The notes under the pieces were generated by a model. It saw nothing but the letters and a program-made list of their open reading frames with translations. It was not told where the DNA came from and did no database searches. DNA of 64,000 nt, from assembly GCA_017461665.1 (NCBI GenBank), contig JAFTXI010000030.1, positions 62,001-126,000 of the forward strand, given 5' to 3'. Source of the stretch: Bacteroidales bacterium. GTDB lineage: Bacteria; Bacteroidota; Bacteroidia; Bacteroidales; F082. Positions 52,192-62,452 of the stretch are shown in pieces. The position numbers and the translations under genes were made by a program. The stretch's first letter is position 1; each line of letters opens with the position of its first letter.

Positions 52192-55100
52192 ATGAAAAGA
52201 CTATGTTTTTTTCTGATGATGTGTTTTATGATATCGAGTGGTATCGTTAAGGCACAAGTCCCTGTGTCGATAGGTTCGGGCATTACTCATTGTAGCACCC
52301 TGCCTGTTGAAGAGTATTACAACTTCAGTATTTCTCAACAGATTTACACTGCCGAAGAAATGACAGCGACGCCAGGTTCCATCACTAAAGTTGCTTTCAA
52401 GATGGCTAACGCTTCGTATGTAGATCGTAACATCAGCGTTTATTTGATTAACACTGAGAAAGAATCGTTTGCTCACACTTCCGATTGGGTAAACTTGACA
52501 GTTCAAGATCTTGTCTTTAGTGGCGATGTCCGTTATCCGGGAGCAACCGACGATTGGTTCGAGATAGAGTTGACAAAAGCCTTCAATTATACCGGCGGTA
52601 ACGTCCTCATCTGTCTCACCGACCAAACAGGTTATTCTGTAGATTATACCGATGACGCGAGATTCTATACATACGCAACAGGTTCTTCACCAAGATCTCT
52701 CAACAAAGGAAGATCTCAAAACTCATTCAACGTTGGTAACCTCGCCGACGTCTATGGTAACTACCAAGGTACAGATGCTTATTACAACAATCAGATAGAA
52801 TTTACATTAACAATAGAAGGCGCAGAAGATAATCCTATCACCATCAGTCCAGACCCAATCTCTTTGGGAGAACGTCCTGTGGGCGCTTGGATGAGTCCTT
52901 ACGAAGTTCAGATCTATTCCAACGTAGCTTCTTTAAATATCACTTCTATCGAGTCTTCTAACGCTGCTTTCTCATTAAGCGACGCTACAACTCCAATGGA
53001 AGTCACATATAACAACCCTGCTACTATCGGAGTCTCTGTCGAAAGCGGCAACGGCGAAATCAGCGGACAACTTACAGTGAGTTATGAAGGCGCTGAAGAA
53101 GACAAAGTTGTCGAGATGACTGCAACAGCTTATACTCCTGTTAGCCCAGACGTATGGGAACTCGCTAAAGAAGTCACTACATTCCCAGCTTTAGAAATGC
53201 CGACATTTTCTACTTTACATAACAACTACAAATTACCATTCGGAGGTGAAGATGGCGCTGACGCAGTCTATAAATTCAACTTCACAACCGACAAACTCAT
53301 ATCTGTGACTAATACAGGAGCGAACGGCAAGGCTGTTCTCTATGAAGAAGGATTTAACGGCAAAGGCGGTCCTGATGTAGATAATTACTATCCTCTCCAA
53401 ACATCGGCAAGCATCAGCAATATGTTTGTGCCAGCCGGAACTTATTATCTGGTAACTTCAGCAACAGCATCATTGATGGCTTACATCACTGCACAAGAAG
53501 CTCCAGCTCCGGCAAAAGCTTTCAATCCAAATCCAGCAGATGTGGCAGGCGACGTTACAACACCAACATTAGCATGGGAATTCGACAATAACACAACAGA
53601 ATATCAAGTGTTGTTCGACACTCAAAACCCTCCTCAAAATGTCGTCGTCGATTGGAGCGATAATCTTCAAACAGAATATAACGTAGAAAATCTCTCTAAC
53701 AACACTATTTATTATTGGCAAGTCAACACACGCAATACAGGTGGTACTACTAACGGTGACGTATGGTCGTTCTCAACTCCATTCGACGCTCCTATAGGTT
53801 TAACAGCCGTCGATTACACTATCTATGAAGGCGACGATGTAGTGTTGAATTGGAACGATGTCAACAATGATGTTGTCTTAGGTTACAATATTTACGTAAA
53901 TGGTACAAAGATTAACGACAATATTATCCCCGACAACACCTATACCATCGAAGGCCTTGCATACAACATGAGCGGATACAGCATCAACCTGACATCTGTT
54001 TATGAATATGCAGAATCGGCACATAGCGAAACCATCGTAGTTTATGTAACAGGCGAGAATACAATAGCCGGTAATGTATATGAAATTGACGGCATCACAG
54101 GTATAGCTGGAGTTACTATCAACTTAGTTGGTAAAGATAACTTCGACACAGACAGAACATATACTTTCACTACAAATACCGACGGTGCTTTCAGCGGCAG
54201 TGTGCTCTGCGGAGAATATACAGCAACAGCAACAACTGAAGGTTATCAAAACACTGAAGCTCAAGTCAGCGTCGCTCATGGCGAGACAACAACAATAGAC
54301 CTTACAATGTATGAGACATATTATCCTGTCAATCATGTTGAAGCAACATTAGTCGGCGATAACGTCAATGTTGAGTGGAATATGGAAAGTACACGTGCAT
54401 TCAGCGGATATAATGTATATAGAAACAATATCAACACCGATACTTATGTGTCGGTAGCTGACAACACCACAACAACATTGTTCACCGACAGCGAATGGAG
54501 CGACTTAAACGCAGGTGCATATCAATGGGGTGTTTCTGTCGTTTATAGCGGTAATCGCGTTGAACAGACTATCATGGAAGAGAATTTCGAAAGCGGAAGC
54601 TTGCCTGAAGGTTGGACAATCTTTGAAGATCCTGACGACCCGGAATATTTCATCTCCGATTGGGGCGTTAAGAACAGCGTCTATGGTTACAATGCTTACG
54701 AAGGCAACTACGCTGCTTACAGCCAGGGCTCATCTGTTAGTTCCGACTTGTATTTGGTGACATCTGCCATCGACCTCAGCCACTGCCCTAATGCTAAATT
54801 AAATTTACATTACTTATCACCTATCTGGGGTACAGACGTTAACACATTCATAGTTAAAATAGCCGATAACCCAACAGGACCATGGACACAACTCTGGTCA
54901 TCAGAAGGTAACAACGTTTCTTCATGGACAGAATTAACCATCGACTTAAGCGACTATGATTCAAGAAATACTTATATTGCATTCGTTAACGATAACGATT
55001 ACGGTTATTGTGTTGCTATCGACAATATCTCAATCTCCTGCGACTCCAACGAATCTGATATAGTCTGGTCTAACGTCATTGACAAAGACATGACTACCAA

Positions 55101-57501
55101 CGTAACAGTGACAGCTACAACAAACAGCAACGATAGTCCAGAAGGTACAGTCGTGAGTTTTGTAAATATGGTTGAAATCGGACAAGACTTCACAGTCACT
55201 TTAGATGAAAGCGGAACATATACATGGAGTAACTTCCGTAAGGGTAAGTATGAATTAAACATCTCTAAAGATGGTTATACCTCTGATGCAGAAAATCTCG
55301 TCGTTGAGGTTTGGGAACCAAAAGAGCTCGAATGCCAACTCTCAGAAATCTACTACGCTATCGAAAATCTTTACGTATCACCAACAGGTTGGGTTATGTG
55401 GGATAATCCTCAAACGAAAAGCTTGATTTCATACGACATCAAGTTGAATGGTATCTTCCAAGAGACAATAACAACTCCATACTATCAACACGATATGGAT
55501 GCTTTCGCTTTTGAGGAAGGTAATGTTTATACTACAACTGTTATTGCTAACTATACTGAAGGCTCAAGTGCTCCTGTGAAATATTCATGGACATTTGCCG
55601 AATGTGACAACTTTGAAGGCGCTTCTGACTTATTTGTTGAAAATGTTGATGGCAACAACGTCCTGACTTGGGAGATGCCTGAAGTCGATAATGCCAACGA
55701 AGCAGAAGGAACATGGATGTTCTACGATGATGGATACAATGTTGACGGTGTCGGTCGTTTCAGCGGCGAGACATTCTACTGGGCCATCATGTTTACTCCA
55801 GACGATTTGAAACCTTACGTAGGTCAGAAACTTACTAAAGTGTCAACATACGATTATGCACTTCACGATGGTACTATCTCAATTCACGTCGGTGGAAGCA
55901 ACGTGCCTGGTGCTTTGGTTCATACTCAAAACTACACATGTTATGGTACAAAACAATATGTCGAATTTTCTTTGACAGAGCCTACAATCATTGGCAATGA
56001 AAACATCTGGATTGTATTCCACAACTTGAACGGACATTATATCGCTCCTGCAGGTGCCAACACAGGCAATCCTAACGGACGCTGGATCTCTGAAGACGGC
56101 GTTAACTGGTTCGATATGTACGCCGACATCGAATGGGATTACACTTGGAATATCAGAGCTTACGCCGAATATGAAGGCGAATATCCTGGCATGGAAAAAG
56201 AAATCATAGGAACAATGGTTTATCGTAATGGTGAACTCATTACAGAAGAACCTATAGAAGGCAGTAGCTTCACCGACAACACTTCCGAAGAAGCTGAATA
56301 TCATGTAAGAGTGGTTCACGGTGGATTGCCAAACGTATCTTACTACGCAATGTCATGTAATTCATACGACCAGAACTCAATGCCTTGCGACGCTCCTAAA
56401 GACCTCTACGGAGAATATACCTATAATAATAGCAACTCATTCGGCGCAACATTGACATGGCCTTACATGCCTCCTGCATCTAACTGGATGTATTACGACA
56501 ACGGAGAGTTCGCTACTACTATCGGTACCGGCGGCCAGGGTGAGTTCTTCTGGGGTATCATGTTCCCAGCATCTACACTCGAAGAACACGACGGATTGAG
56601 CATAAACAAAGTATCTTTATACGATGCCGAAGCTCATACCGGTACATTATATTTGTTCTACGGCAATGATTTCGGTCCTACCGACTTGTTACATTCTCAA
56701 CCATATTCCACAACAGGTGCTTTAGACTGGGTTGAATTTGAATTAACAACAAATGTTCCTATCAATCCTTCCATCGACTTATGGGTCGTGATGAGCTGTA
56801 ACGACGGAACTGCATATCCTGCTGCATGTGGAACTAACACCGGTGACCCTAACGGACGTTGGTGCTCTGTAGATGGCGTGATGTGGATGGACCTCTCTTA
56901 CGCTCTCGGCGAGGCTTACACATGGATGCTCCGCGCTCATGCAACAAACGCTAAGGCAGAACAAGTGGTACTTAAACCTATCGAGTTTGAACAAAGTAAT
57001 GCAGAAGTAAGAGTTGCTGCTGCTCCTGACAGAAACAACTTCTTAGATCATTACAACATCTACCGCGGAACTTCAAGCGACAATTTTGAATTGGTAGGTG
57101 AGACATCAGAAAAGTCATATTTCGACGAAGTAAATGAAGCTGGAACATATTATTATCAAGTTAAGGCTGTTTATATTAAAGATGGTGAAGAATGTGAATC
57201 GGAAGCTGCTAATGCTTACGATAGCGATGAAAATTATGTCATCGTGGATGTCACTTCAATCAATGAAAACGGCATCAATGGATTGATGATATATCCTAAT
57301 CCAGCTAAAGATGTCTTAAATATTAAAGTCGAAGCGATGAGACGTATCACTATAGTAAACACGTTGGGTCAAGTTGTTTACGATGTCAATGTTGACAGCG
57401 ACAACGAAGTCATAGATATGACACAATTTGAAACAGGTGTTTATATGATTAGAATCTCAACAGAAAATGGAGTAGCTACTGAACGTATTAGTGTACTTTA
57501 A
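52192..57501 (+). CDS. Modular T9SS adhesin, divergent paralogue (1769 residues)
   Basis: A shorter sister of the 3023-residue adhesin, transcribed away from it. It has a signal peptide (residues 1-22, ending VKAQ) and the same N-terminal sandwich (YYNFSISQQIYTAEEM). Fn3 and peptidase-regulatory-like modules follow, then a cleaved-adhesin-like domain (about 790-945, MEENFESGSLPEGW), two YYDNG/FYDDG-type modules and a type A T9SS tail (MIYPNPAKDVLNIKV). The last 130 residues are very close to those of the sister protein, down to the phrases GEECES-AANAY and VDVT. Such a pair probably arose by duplication, the longer copy having gained or the shorter one lost modules. Ligands are unknown. Confidence 0.85.
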   Translation: MKRLCFFLMMCFMISSGIVKAQVPVSIGSGITHCSTLPVEEYYNFSISQQIYTAEEMTATPGSITKVAFKMANASYVDRNISVYLINTEKESFAHTSDWVNLTVQDLVFSGDVRYPGATDDWFEIELTKAFNYTGGNVLICLTDQTGYSVDYTDDARFYTYATGSSPRSLNKGRSQNSFNVGNLADVYGNYQGTDAYYNNQIEFTLTIEGAEDNPITISPDPISLGERPVGAWMSPYEVQIYSNVASLNITSIESSNAAFSLSDATTPMEVTYNNPATIGVSVESGNGEISGQLTVSYEGAEEDKVVEMTATAYTPVSPDVWELAKEVTTFPALEMPTFSTLHNNYKLPFGGEDGADAVYKFNFTTDKLISVTNTGANGKAVLYEEGFNGKGGPDVDNYYPLQTSASISNMFVPAGTYYLVTSATASLMAYITAQEAPAPAKAFNPNPADVAGDVTTPTLAWEFDNNTTEYQVLFDTQNPPQNVVVDWSDNLQTEYNVENLSNNTIYYWQVNTRNTGGTTNGDVWSFSTPFDAPIGLTAVDYTIYEGDDVVLNWNDVNNDVVLGYNIYVNGTKINDNIIPDNTYTIEGLAYNMSGYSINLTSVYEYAESAHSETIVVYVTGENTIAGNVYEIDGITGIAGVTINLVGKDNFDTDRTYTFTTNTDGAFSGSVLCGEYTATATTEGYQNTEAQVSVAHGETTTIDLTMYETYYPVNHVEATLVGDNVNVEWNMESTRAFSGYNVYRNNINTDTYVSVADNTTTTLFTDSEWSDLNAGAYQWGVSVVYSGNRVEQTIMEENFESGSLPEGWTIFEDPDDPEYFISDWGVKNSVYGYNAYEGNYAAYSQGSSVSSDLYLVTSAIDLSHCPNAKLNLHYLSPIWGTDVNTFIVKIADNPTGPWTQLWSSEGNNVSSWTELTIDLSDYDSRNTYIAFVNDNDYGYCVAIDNISISCDSNESDIVWSNVIDKDMTTNVTVTATTNSNDSPEGTVVSFVNMVEIGQDFTVTLDESGTYTWSNFRKGKYELNISKDGYTSDAENLVVEVWEPKELECQLSEIYYAIENLYVSPTGWVMWDNPQTKSLISYDIKLNGIFQETITTPYYQHDMDAFAFEEGNVYTTTVIANYTEGSSAPVKYSWTFAECDNFEGASDLFVENVDGNNVLTWEMPEVDNANEAEGTWMFYDDGYNVDGVGRFSGETFYWAIMFTPDDLKPYVGQKLTKVSTYDYALHDGTISIHVGGSNVPGALVHTQNYTCYGTKQYVEFSLTEPTIIGNENIWIVFHNLNGHYIAPAGANTGNPNGRWISEDGVNWFDMYADIEWDYTWNIRAYAEYEGEYPGMEKEIIGTMVYRNGELITEEPIEGSSFTDNTSEEAEYHVRVVHGGLPNVSYYAMSCNSYDQNSMPCDAPKDLYGEYTYNNSNSFGATLTWPYMPPASNWMYYDNGEFATTIGTGGQGEFFWGIMFPASTLEEHDGLSINKVSLYDAEAHTGTLYLFYGNDFGPTDLLHSQPYSTTGALDWVEFELTTNVPINPSIDLWVVMSCNDGTAYPAACGTNTGDPNGRWCSVDGVMWMDLSYALGEAYTWMLRAHATNAKAEQVVLKPIEFEQSNAEVRVAAAPDRNNFLDHYNIYRGTSSDNFELVGETSEKSYFDEVNEAGTYYYQVKAVYIKDGEECESEAANAYDSDENYVIVDVTSINENGINGLMIYPNPAKDVLNIKVEAMRRITIVNTLGQVVYDVNVDSDNEVIDMTQFETGVYMIRISTENGVATERISVL

Positions 57502-57521
57502 TAGGTTATGACATAAGGAAA

Positions 57522-57556
57522 AAGAGCTCGTGTGAAAAACATGAGTTCTTTTTTTA
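57522..57556 (+). terminator. Intrinsic terminator of the 1769-residue adhesin
   Basis: AAGAGCTCGTGT pairs with ACATGAGTTCTT (two G-U pairs) around GAAAA and is followed by TTTTTTT. Confidence 0.8.
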
Positions 57557-57577
57557 TTAAACGCATTCAAATATGCA

Positions 57578-58276
57578 TCAATCCTTTATTCCTAATTCAA
57601 TAATCTCTTTTTTGAGTTCCATGAGGTCGCGGGCCTTATCGACTGAGAAGTCGCCTATCTTGGTTCTTCTTAGCGATGTCATGCAGGCTCCGCCGTTGAG
57701 AGCCTTGCCGAAGTCGTGAACCAACGATCTGATATAAGTTCCTTTGCTACATTTTACCTCAAATTTTATCTCGGGGAAATTTGTAGTGTCTATCTTAAAA
57801 TCGTCGATATGGATGAGCCTTTCTTTGAGAGCCACCTCTTCGTCGGAACGCGCATATTCAAAGGCTCTTTTGCCTTGTATTTTGATAGCAGAATATTTAG
57901 GTGGACGCTGCATGATGTCACCTATGAACGACTGCCGCGCCTTCTCCATCATCTCTTCTGTGATGTTATCTGTCGGGAAGAAGGCGTCAGGCTCGCTCTC
58001 CAAATCGTAGGTCGGAGTCGTCTGTCCCAACAACATGGTTCCGGTATAAACCTTCTCCTGAGCCTGGAAGTTATCAATCTGTTTCGTCATTCTTCCGGTG
58101 CAGATGATGAGCAGTCCCGTTGCCAAAGGGTCTAAGGTTCCGGCATGACCGACTTTCAGCTTCCTGATTCCATGGTAGCGTTTTATCACGGCGCGTATCA
58201 GATTTACCGCGTCGAATGAGGTCCAATCTAAAGGCTTGTCTATGAGAAATACTTCTCCTTCTTCAAAATGAAACAT
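57578..58276 (-). CDS. truB: tRNA pseudouridine(55) synthase
   Basis: Forms pseudouridine at position 55 in the T-loop of tRNAs. The 232-residue protein has IDKPLDWTSFDAVNLIR, the catalytic motif KVGHAGTLDPLATGLLI (about residues 40-56, with Asp as the nucleophile), PPKYSAIKIQGKRAFEYAR and CSKGTYIRSLVHDFG. It is shorter than the E. coli enzyme because the C-terminal PUA domain is missing, as is common in Bacteroidetes. It is the last gene of the ftsX - DUF3098 - uppP - truB cluster, one base after uppP. Confidence 0.95.
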   Translation of the reverse strand: MFHFEEGEVFLIDKPLDWTSFDAVNLIRAVIKRYHGIRKLKVGHAGTLDPLATGLLIICTGRMTKQIDNFQAQEKVYTGTMLLGQTTPTYDLESEPDAFFPTDNITEEMMEKARQSFIGDIMQRPPKYSAIKIQGKRAFEYARSDEEVALKERLIHIDDFKIDTTNFPEIKFEVKCSKGTYIRSLVHDFGKALNGGACMTSLRRTKIGDFSVDKARDLMELKKEIIELGIKD

Positions 58277-58277
58277 G

Positions 58278-59081
58278 TTATATCGAGAAGATTATTGTTG
58301 CGATGCCTGCTAAGGCACAATAAATTGCGAAATATATAAGTTTGCCTTTGTTGACTATGTTAATCATAAACTTGCAAGCGAGGCATCCTGATAAGAATGC
58401 ACTGAAGAAACCTACGAGAAGTGGCATAGCGCCTATTCCACCTATGAGGGCTGGATCTTTAATCATGTCGATGATATTCAAGAATGTCTCTCCGAGAATT
58501 GGTATCAACACCATGATAAAAGAAAATTTTGCCATTTTCTCTTTTTTGTTTCCGAGTATGAGACCTGTCGCGATGGTGGTTCCAGAGCGTGAGAGCCCAG
58601 GCAAGACTGCAATCGCCTGACTTAATCCGATGATGAAAGCATCGCGGTAGGATATGTCTTCTTTTTTACGTGGCTTGGCATAATAGGCGAATGTCAGTAA
58701 CAAGGCGGTGAGCAAGAGACAGCATCCGACAACCAATAAGCCGCTGCCAAAGATAGCTTCTACATATTCTTTAAAGAAAAGTCCGACAATCACCACAGGG
58801 ATACACGAGAGTAATATCTTGGTGACGTATGTCTTCTCGTCGTTCCATTTTGTTGTGAAGAATGTGCCTTTGAACAATCTTTCTATCTCTTTCCAAAGTA
58901 TTACGATGGTACTTAACACTGTGGCGGCATGTACCGTCACGGTGAACAACAAGTTGTCGGCAGCTGAAGTGTCTAAGTTTAACAACTCTTGTCCTATAGT
59001 CAAGTGACCGCTACTACTCACAGGTAAAAATTCTGTTAAGCCTTGAAGTATGCCCAATAATAAAGCTTCTAACCAATTCAT
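58278..59081 (-). CDS. uppP: Undecaprenyl-diphosphatase
   Basis: Recycles the lipid carrier undecaprenyl diphosphate for cell-wall synthesis and can confer bacitracin resistance. The 267-residue membrane protein has about eight helices and the family motifs [17 protein letters not shown] (about residues 12-28) and [19 protein letters not shown] (about 153-171), which contain the catalytic Glu and Ser/Arg residues. It lies between a small DUF3098 gene and truB, in the standard Bacteroidetes order, and no separate promoter is visible. Confidence 0.95.
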   Translation of the reverse strand: MNWLEALLLGILQGLTEFLPVSSSGHLTIGQELLNLDTSAADNLLFTVTVHAATVLSTIVILWKEIERLFKGTFFTTKWNDEKTYVTKILLSCIPVVIVGLFFKEYVEAIFGSGLLVVGCCLLLTALLLTFAYYAKPRKKEDISYRDAFIIGLSQAIAVLPGLSRSGTTIATGLILGNKKEKMAKFSFIMVLIPILGETFLNIIDMIKDPALIGGIGAMPLLVGFFSAFLSGCLACKFMINIVNKGKLIYFAIYCALAGIATIIFSI

Positions 59082-59104
59082 CTTTTTGCGTTTTAATTAT
59101 GGAA

Positions 59105-59368
59105 TTATTTGCTTTTCTTCATGATTGCATAAATCTGGATGCCGAATCCTATCAGTACCAATATAGGAGCTAAGGTGATACGGCGGAAACTAAAGATGGC
59201 TTCGTTGAATACGTCGGGGTTGTCGGAACCGCCTCCAATCATCAAGATAAAACCTATGAGAAGAAATGCCAAACCGACGATGACCCATAAATAATTGTCG
59301 CGACCAAATGGCATCGTTGTTTTATTCTCTTCGTTCTTAACTTCTGTCTTTTTTTCTAAATTGCTCAT
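59105..59368 (-). CDS. DUF3098 family small membrane protein
   Basis: An 87-residue protein with two membrane helices (about residues 29-47, YLWVIVGLAFLLIGFILMIG, and 67-83, LAPILVLIGFGIQIYAIM) and the family's intervening FNEAIFSFRRIT. DUF3098 proteins sit between ftsX and uppP in many Bacteroidetes genomes and may serve cell division or wall synthesis, but no function has been shown as far as I know. It starts 14 bases after ftsX. Confidence 0.88.
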   Translation of the reverse strand: MSNLEKKTEVKNEENKTTMPFGRDNYLWVIVGLAFLLIGFILMIGGGSDNPDVFNEAIFSFRRITLAPILVLIGFGIQIYAIMKKSK

Positions 59369-59382
59369 ATCCTTAATTTTTG

Positions 59383-60264
59383 TTACATATAGAATCTGTC
59401 AATATCTGCATTAAGATATTTTTTCATAGAAACAACAGTCGATGCCATTGTCAATAAGAGACTTAATGCTATAATCGAGATATAAATTATTATGATGTAT
59501 TCGTTAGATTGTGCAAGATTCATATCCGGCAGATAGTCTTGCATTCCGTATAAAACTACCGAAATAAAAATCAATGCTGTTATTGCGGCTATCAGACCTT
59601 GAATCATAAATGTCTTTAGGAAAGGTCGCATCACAAAGCCTTCTGTAGCTCCAACTAATTGCATAGTCCTAACTGTAAAACGTTTTGAATACACTGAAAG
59701 TCTGATAGTATGACTTATCAATGTTATTGCGATGAGTAATAGAACCAAGCTCACTGCGAATAGGATTATCTTAATTTTATTGATGTTATCGTTGATGGTA
59801 TTGGTTAATGATTTTTGGTATATTATCTCTTTTACTATAGTTTTCTTTCCGACCCATTTCTCGACCATCGCCATGCTGTCGCTGTTTGCATATTCAGCCA
59901 CGAATCTGACATCGATGGAGGGCAAAAGAGGATTTTCTACGTCTCCTAACCATTGAAGGAAATCTTCGCCTAAGTCTTCCTTCATTCTGTTGGTAGCTTC
60001 ATCCTTACTAATATATTTCGCCGATTTGACGTATTCTTTTTTACTCAGTTCTTCCGTAAGACTCTTAATCGCCGATTCTTTAGCGTTGCTTTTCATCACA
60101 ACTTCGAAGCCTATATTTTCTTTGACATAGTTGAGAAGTCTATCGGTATAAACCATTACAAGTGCGTACATTCCCAACACGAAAAGCACCAACATAATGC
60201 TCATCAGCGAGACAAGGTATGAACCTGCGAATCTTCTTTTTGTTGAATTATTGTCAAAATACAT
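59383..60264 (-). CDS. ftsX: Cell division permease-like protein FtsX
   Basis: Membrane half of the FtsEX complex, which activates peptidoglycan hydrolases at the septum. The 293-residue protein has an N-terminal helix (about residues 20-40), a periplasmic loop of about 100 residues (ENIGFEVVMKSNAKES ... YISKDEATNRMKEDLGEDF), then three C-terminal helices in the FtsX permease pattern with HTIRLSVYSKRFTVRTMQLVGAT. FtsE is not encoded nearby. A TATCTTTG element lies 17 bases upstream (60281-60288), and this promoter probably serves the whole cluster down to truB. Confidence 0.92.
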   Translation of the reverse strand: MYFDNNSTKRRFAGSYLVSLMSIMLVLFVLGMYALVMVYTDRLLNYVKENIGFEVVMKSNAKESAIKSLTEELSKKEYVKSAKYISKDEATNRMKEDLGEDFLQWLGDVENPLLPSIDVRFVAEYANSDSMAMVEKWVGKKTIVKEIIYQKSLTNTINDNINKIKIILFAVSLVLLLIAITLISHTIRLSVYSKRFTVRTMQLVGATEGFVMRPFLKTFMIQGLIAAITALIFISVVLYGMQDYLPDMNLAQSNEYIIIIYISIIALSLLLTMASTVVSMKKYLNADIDRFYM

Positions 60265-60280
60265 CGTAAAAATTTATCTG

Positions 60281-60288
60281 CAAAGATA
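60281..60288 (-). promoter_or_regulatory. -7 promoter element of the ftsX-truB cluster
   Basis: TATCTTTG on the reverse strand, 17 bases before the ftsX start codon. Confidence 0.6.
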
Positions 60289-60388
60289 AAATAATTATTT
60301 TTTAAAAATTCAAAACGCAAAAGTTTTATTGTTATGATATTTATAATTAAAAAAAATGTAATTTTACACTCCTAAAAACAGCTTCCTT

Positions 60389-61123
60389 ATGTTGAAGAAA
60401 TTAGGTGATTATGTATTGTTGATGTTTCAGGTTTTTCGTAAACCCGACAACGCTCTCATCTTCAGAAAGCGTATGCTTCACGAGTTTTACAATCTTGGAT
60501 ATACGTCTATTGGAATTGTAGCGATACTCTCTGTTTTCGTGGGTGCCGTCGCCACAATATTGGTTGCCTACAACACTGACAACCCCTTGTTGCCCGAGAA
60601 ACTCATTGGTTTCTCTGCTCGTCAGATGATTATCTTGGAGTTTTCTCCAACTATGATAAGCCTTATCCTTGCAGGAAAACTCGGTTCGCAGATAGCTTCA
60701 GAACTTGGAACAATGCGCGTCACTCAACAGATAGACGCTCTTAAGGTGATGGGCGTCAACCCTGCCAACTATCTCATCTTCCCTAAAATATTGTCGTGTC
60801 TCTTGTTTATCCCGGTGCTGATAATTTTCAGTATAGTGATAGGAATTTTGGGCGGATGGCTCGCCTGCGTCTTCACCGGCGTCATCACACCTTCCAATTA
60901 TGTGGTGGGACTGCGAGCCTGGTTCGAGCCTTTTTCCATAACATTCGCGATGATTAAAACAGTAGTGTTTTCATTTTTAATAACTTCCATATCAAGTTTC
61001 ATCGGATATAATGTGGAAGGTGGCTCTGTTGAAGTCGGTAAGGCAAGCACACAGGCTGTCGTGGTTGGCAGTATCGCGATAATAGTATTCGACTTGATAT
61101 TAACACAAATGCTCTTGACATGA
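60389..61123 (+). CDS. mlaE: MlaE family lipid ABC transporter permease
   Basis: Inner-membrane permease of the Mla-type system that moves phospholipids between the membranes. The 244-residue protein has about five helices and the family's motifs ILEFSPTMISLILAGKLGSQIASELGTMRVTQQIDAL (given here by its key residues Glu, Leu-Ala-Gly, Gly-x-x-x-Ala and Glu-Leu-Gly-Thr-Met), followed by VNPANYLIFPKI. The ATPase gene overlaps its last four bases (ATGA). The MlaD-type binding protein is not in the window. A weak promoter TAATTTTA stands at 60359-60366. Confidence 0.92.
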   Translation: MLKKLGDYVLLMFQVFRKPDNALIFRKRMLHEFYNLGYTSIGIVAILSVFVGAVATILVAYNTDNPLLPEKLIGFSARQMIILEFSPTMISLILAGKLGSQIASELGTMRVTQQIDALKVMGVNPANYLIFPKILSCLLFIPVLIIFSIVIGILGGWLACVFTGVITPSNYVVGLRAWFEPFSITFAMIKTVVFSFLITSISSFIGYNVEGGSVEVGKASTQAVVVGSIAIIVFDLILTQMLLT

Positions 61124-61869
61124 TAAAGTTAGAAAATATATCGAAGCAATTTGGCGAACATCTTGTTTTAGACGATGTCTCGGCTACTTTCGAGAGAGGG
61201 AAGACGAATCTTATTATCGGCCAGAGCGGCTCGGGAAAGACGGTCTTGATGAAGATATGCACAGGATTGTATGAACCCGATAAAGGCATAGTTACATTTG
61301 ATGAGCGTCAGTTCTCTAACACTAAGGAAAAGAATAAGATAAATATCCGTAAGGAGATGGGCGTTCTCTTCCAGGGAGGCGCGCTCTTCGACTCCATGAG
61401 TGTGGAACAAAACGTGATGTTTCCTCTCGATATGTTCACAAACATGACATACGAAGAGAAATTGGAAAGAGTTAACTTCTGTCTTAACAGAGTGAATCTT
61501 AGTGGTATAAATAATCTAAGAACGTCAGAACTTAGCGGCGGTATGATGAAACGTGTCGCCATCGCACGTGCCATCTCCAACAGTCCAAAATATCTCTTCT
61601 GCGATGAACCAAATTCCGGTCTCGATCCTCAGACTTCTGAACTCATCGACGATCTTATCAGCGAGATAACTCACGAATTTAACATGACTACCATAATAAA
61701 TACTCACGACATCAACTCTGTCCTGAAGATAGGTCAGACGATAAGTTTCATTAATAAAGGAAAATTATGGTGGAGCGGCGACAATAGATCGGTATTAGAA
61801 TCTGATAATAAAGAACTGAATACTTTTTTGTTCTCCACGGAATTGACCAAAAGAGTTAAAACAAATTAA
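61120..61869 (+). CDS. mlaF: MlaF family lipid ABC transporter ATPase
   Basis: ATPase subunit working with the MlaE permease. The 249 residues carry Walker A GQSGSGKTV (about residues 36-44), the Q-loop MGVLFQGGALFDSM, signature ELSGGMMKRVAIARAI, Walker B YLFCDEPNSGLDPQ and the switch His in INTHDINSV. The FQGGALFDSM segment is typical of the Mla/Ttg2 group. It overlaps mlaE by four bases, so translation is coupled. The cvpA-like gene follows 20 bases later, in the same direction. Confidence 0.93.
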   Translation: MIKLENISKQFGEHLVLDDVSATFERGKTNLIIGQSGSGKTVLMKICTGLYEPDKGIVTFDERQFSNTKEKNKINIRKEMGVLFQGGALFDSMSVEQNVMFPLDMFTNMTYEEKLERVNFCLNRVNLSGINNLRTSELSGGMMKRVAIARAISNSPKYLFCDEPNSGLDPQTSELIDDLISEITHEFNMTTIINTHDINSVLKIGQTISFINKGKLWWSGDNRSVLESDNKELNTFLFSTELTKRVKTN

Positions 61870-61889
61870 TAATTAAAAAACAATTTATT

Positions 61890-62444
61890 ATGAACGTATT
61901 GGATATTATAATTGGAATCGTCTTGATAATCTTTGCATTGGCAGGATTAAGAAAAGGACTTATCATCGAGGCTTTCTATTTGGCTTCTTTTGTGATAGGA
62001 ATCTATGGGGCTATGTTTTTCTCCGATGCTATGGCGGATTGGCTTTCCGATTTGATAAATGTCGCACCCGAATACCTCAGTCTGATAGCCTTCATTCTTA
62101 CCTTTATATTATTTATGGTGGTGATTCGTTATTTGGGACGATTGATGAGTAATTTGGTGGAAGCCATTTATTTAGGTTTTATTGATAAGATTGGCGGATT
62201 TATTTTTGGTGCTGTGAAAGGAGCCTTGCTGATAAGCATTTTGATTATGTTGATGAATGTGTTTAACGTGACAGATGCAATAAATAAAGACGTAAGAAAA
62301 GATTCAAAACTTTATACCTTTACGGAAGAGATTGCAAATTATCTGTACAAGAACCACGATTTGGTGAAGAACTCAATGGAAAAGAGCTTCAATAAAGGTA
62401 AGGAAGTTATTGAAGATGTGATAGAAACAAGTTTAACTAAATAG
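61890..62444 (+). CDS. cvpA: CvpA family membrane protein
   Basis: A 184-residue protein with four hydrophobic segments in the first 120 residues, beginning NVLDIIIGIVLIIFALAGLRKGLI, the family's usual start. FIDKIGGFIFGAVKGALLISILIML follows at about 108-132. CvpA proteins are needed for colicin V release in E. coli and have been linked to envelope integrity, but the mechanism is unclear. A charged, helical C-terminus follows the membrane part. Its location after mlaEF fits an envelope role. Confidence 0.88.
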   Translation: MNVLDIIIGIVLIIFALAGLRKGLIIEAFYLASFVIGIYGAMFFSDAMADWLSDLINVAPEYLSLIAFILTFILFMVVIRYLGRLMSNLVEAIYLGFIDKIGGFIFGAVKGALLISILIMLMNVFNVTDAINKDVRKDSKLYTFTEEIANYLYKNHDLVKNSMEKSFNKGKEVIEDVIETSLTK

Positions 62445-62452
62445 AAATAGAT

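Noticed and set aside
52023-52283. Reverse-strand frame in the divergent adhesin promoter region
   Set aside because: It overlaps the start and promoter of the 1769-residue adhesin and shows no protein features.
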